A stretch of 64,000 bases of DNA. Origin: Castor canadensis. Lineage: Eukaryota > Chordata > Mammalia > Rodentia > Castoridae. Position 1 is the stretch's first letter. Each line of letters opens with the position of its first letter. Position numbers and translations under genes: made by a program. The notes beneath the pieces are model-generated. The model saw only the letters and a list, made by a program, of their open reading frames with translations. It was not told the origin of the DNA and made no database searches. The stretch lies in the NCBI RefSeq assembly GCF_047511655.1, contig NC_133398.1:39375638-39439637 (forward strand). Reading direction: 5' to 3'. Positions 62,313 through 64,000 of this stretch are shown here, piece after piece.

Positions 62313-62683
62313 TCCACAAACATTTTAATGCTTGAGAACCAACACCCTTGCTGGCAAAGGTGAACACTAGCATTGAGCTGACAGACGAGTATGAAGAAGA
62401 CCAAGTGCTAGCACATGTGATACACAGGTTGGCCTCTTGTCATAATGACAGGTGCTTTTAGTTATTATTTCCTCCCTTTCTTACCTGATTTGGTTCCTGA
62501 GCTGTGAGGATAACAGCCTGATCCTGTCCTTCCTTAATTCAGGACAAAGTAATTCATTTATGACAAGACATTCCAGTCTCATGAGGGCTGTTAAACCTTG
62601 GAACCGGGAGGCAGGAGGGAGCTTCCTTGGAGAGCTGTCTGAGGGACATAGCCCTTCATACCTGCCGCATCTGCATTCTTTCT

Positions 62684-62745
62684 TTTTTTTTTTCAATGCT
62701 GGGGATCGAACCCAGGGTCTTGTATGTGCTCTAAATCCCCAGCCC
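62684..62745 (-). mobile_element. ID-like SINE, shortened
   Basis: Reverse: caatgctggggatcgaaccc. Confidence 0.82.
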
Positions 62746-62769
62746 TCCTCCCCCCTCTCCTTTTCCTCC

Positions 62770-63205
62770 TTTTTTGTGACACAGAAAAGCTTGAACTCAG
62801 GGCTTTGTGCTTGCTAGGCAGGCACTCTACCACTTGAGCCACACGTCCAGCCCTTTTTGCTCCGATTAGTTTTGGAGATAGGGTATCACTTTTTTGCAGA
62901 GGCCGGCCTGGACCACTATCCTCATATTTTAGGCTTCCCAGTGTGGCTAGAATGATCATGTCCAGCTTCTTTCCATTGAGATGGGGTCTCACAAACTTTT
63001 CTTTCCCAGGCTGGCCTGGAACTGTGATCCTCACAATCTCAGCCTCCCAAGTAGGTAGGATTGCAGGCATGAGCCACTCGTGCCTGATTTTTTTTTTTTT
63101 TTTTTTGAGCCAGACCTCACTATGTAGCCCAGGTTGGCTTCTAACTCAGTATTTCTCCTGCCTCAGCATCCTAAGTGTTGGAATTACATCTTTGTGCCAT
63201 CTTAC
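62770..63205 (-). mobile_element. Reverse SINE cluster: dimer plus B1
   Basis: 62770-63088 diverged dimer with a partly duplicated B1 half; 63089-63205 reverse B1 (cactatgtagcccaggttgg). Confidence 0.85.
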
Positions 63206-63229
63206 CTGGCTTCCTCTTTTTAAAATTTA

Positions 63230-63465
63230 GATTACTATTGAGCATCTACTGCGTACTAAGCACTATGATGTTAAAAGCGCCTTACCTGAGGCATCTTCCA
63301 AATCCTCACAAAGGCCCTGTGAAGTAGGTACTATTCTCATCCCCATCTCACAGGGAATAAGGTTCATGAGATCAAGTCACTTGTCCAAGGTCATACTTGG
63401 GGAAGTCAAGATTAAATCCAGTCTAGTCTAATATCACAGTCTTGACTTTTAACCTCTCTCCTCTG
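63230..63465 (-). mobile_element. MIR
   Basis: Reversed MIR, long: attgagcatctactgcgtac, gtgaagtaggtactattctc and 'cacttgtccaaggtcatac'. Confidence 0.85.
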
Positions 63466-63549
63466 TCCCTTAGCCTGGAGGTGGTGGGCTTTCTAAGACT
63501 CTGGTTGTTAATTCTCCCCCAGCTGGTGTAAGGCCCTCATTTTCAGGCT

Positions 63550-63660
63550 TTAGGTAGTTCAAGACCCTTTTCTGGGCCTCAGTTTCCCCATCTATAGAGT
63601 GGGAGCAAAACATATGCTACACAGATTTGCTGTGAGGATTGAAGGAACGTAATGGCTGAA
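63550..63660 (+). mobile_element. MIR remnant
   Basis: gggcctcagtttccccatct and 'tgctgtgaggattgaagg'. Confidence 0.75.
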
Positions 63661-63671
63661 AAAGAACTTTG

Positions 63672-63862
63672 TGAGTCAGGTATGGTGGTGTACACATGTA
63701 ATCCCAGCTATTTGAGAGGTGGAGGCAGGAAATTTCCTGAGTTCATTTTCACAAAGTTAGCAAGACTTTATCTTAAAAACAAAATGCAAAACAAAAGGGC
63801 TGGGGGTATGGTCCAAATAGTAAGAGGCCCTGGGTTCAATCCCTAGTATAGAAAAAAAAAAA
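63672..63862 (+). mobile_element. B1 joined to ID-like SINE
   Basis: Forward: aggtatggtggtgtacacat ... then gctgggggtatggtccaaat and an A tail. Confidence 0.88.
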
Positions 63863-64000
63863 AGGACAACAATAACAAATCTTTGTAAGGTTTAAGCTTA
63901 TATAGGACATTGTACTGTTATTTTTAGTTACCCGTCCTGTGCCAAGAAGTGGAAGCTTTTTCAAATGATAGGAAGGTCAGTGAATCACCAGGGCAAAGGT

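Larger units (their letters stand above)
60811..64000 (+). other. AQP7: AQP7 intron, runs off the window
   Basis: Phase-0 intron after codon 47. It is filled with SINEs and MIR remnants, and no acceptor followed by AQP-like sequence was found before the window ends. Confidence 0.75.

Noticed and set aside
60811-64000. Third AQP7 coding exon
   Set aside because: I looked for the FGLGSVA-like start after an acceptor and found none; it must lie beyond the window.

Overview
This is eukaryotic nuclear DNA from a mammal, almost certainly a rodent. It has spliced genes with GT-AG introns, L1/L2/MIR remnants and microsatellites. It is crowded with a lineage-specific dimeric SINE, in which a 7SL/B1-like left half is joined to an ID/tRNA-like right half. 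From memory that dimer looks like Castorimorpha, with beaver the best guess; this is inference, not proof. Many open frames in the window are chance frames inside repeats.

Only two genes can be supported, both on the + strand and both aquaglyceroporins. AQP3 is complete: a GC-rich TATA promoter at about 7880-7950, six coding exons at 8031-8138, 11067-11193, 11546-11683, 12007-12125, 12447-12664 and 12753-12921 (292 codons plus stop), and a 3' UTR to about 13775 with AATAAA at 13751. AQP7 begins about 45 kb downstream of AQP3. Two coding exons are visible, 58436-58461 and 60696-60810 (first 47 codons); the rest lies past the right edge. A possible non-coding first exon and a PPAR-type DR1 site sit at about 57300-57507. 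The head-to-tail order matches the mammalian AQP3-AQP7 cluster. The products are related water/glycerol channels with different tissue roles: AQP3 in epithelia, AQP7 in fat, kidney and testis.

Layout: 1-7870, 5' flank of AQP3 with scattered SINEs, L2/MIR pieces and a 72-bp L1 stub; 7870-13790, AQP3; 13790-57300, a roughly 43 kb intergenic region with no recognisable gene. That region holds dense SINE clusters (21-25 kb, 26-28 kb, 30-32 kb, 36-37 kb, 43-49 kb, 52-54 kb), ancient L1M pieces, a 3.4 kb 5'-truncated L1 on the minus strand (49045-52457), a retroposed 3' UTR-like segment (22906-23176), a 19-bp-unit pyrimidine minisatellite (29905-30262) and a CTTC/CTCC microsatellite (43705-43874). 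From 57300 to 64000 lie the AQP7 promoter, first exons and start of intron 2.

No new multi-gene system is visible. The most useful leads are the candidate PPAR element of AQP7, a recurrent A-tailed retroposon family with a conserved core, L1 stubs that all stop at the same G-rich tract, and several nested or serial insertions that can be read from their target-site duplications.
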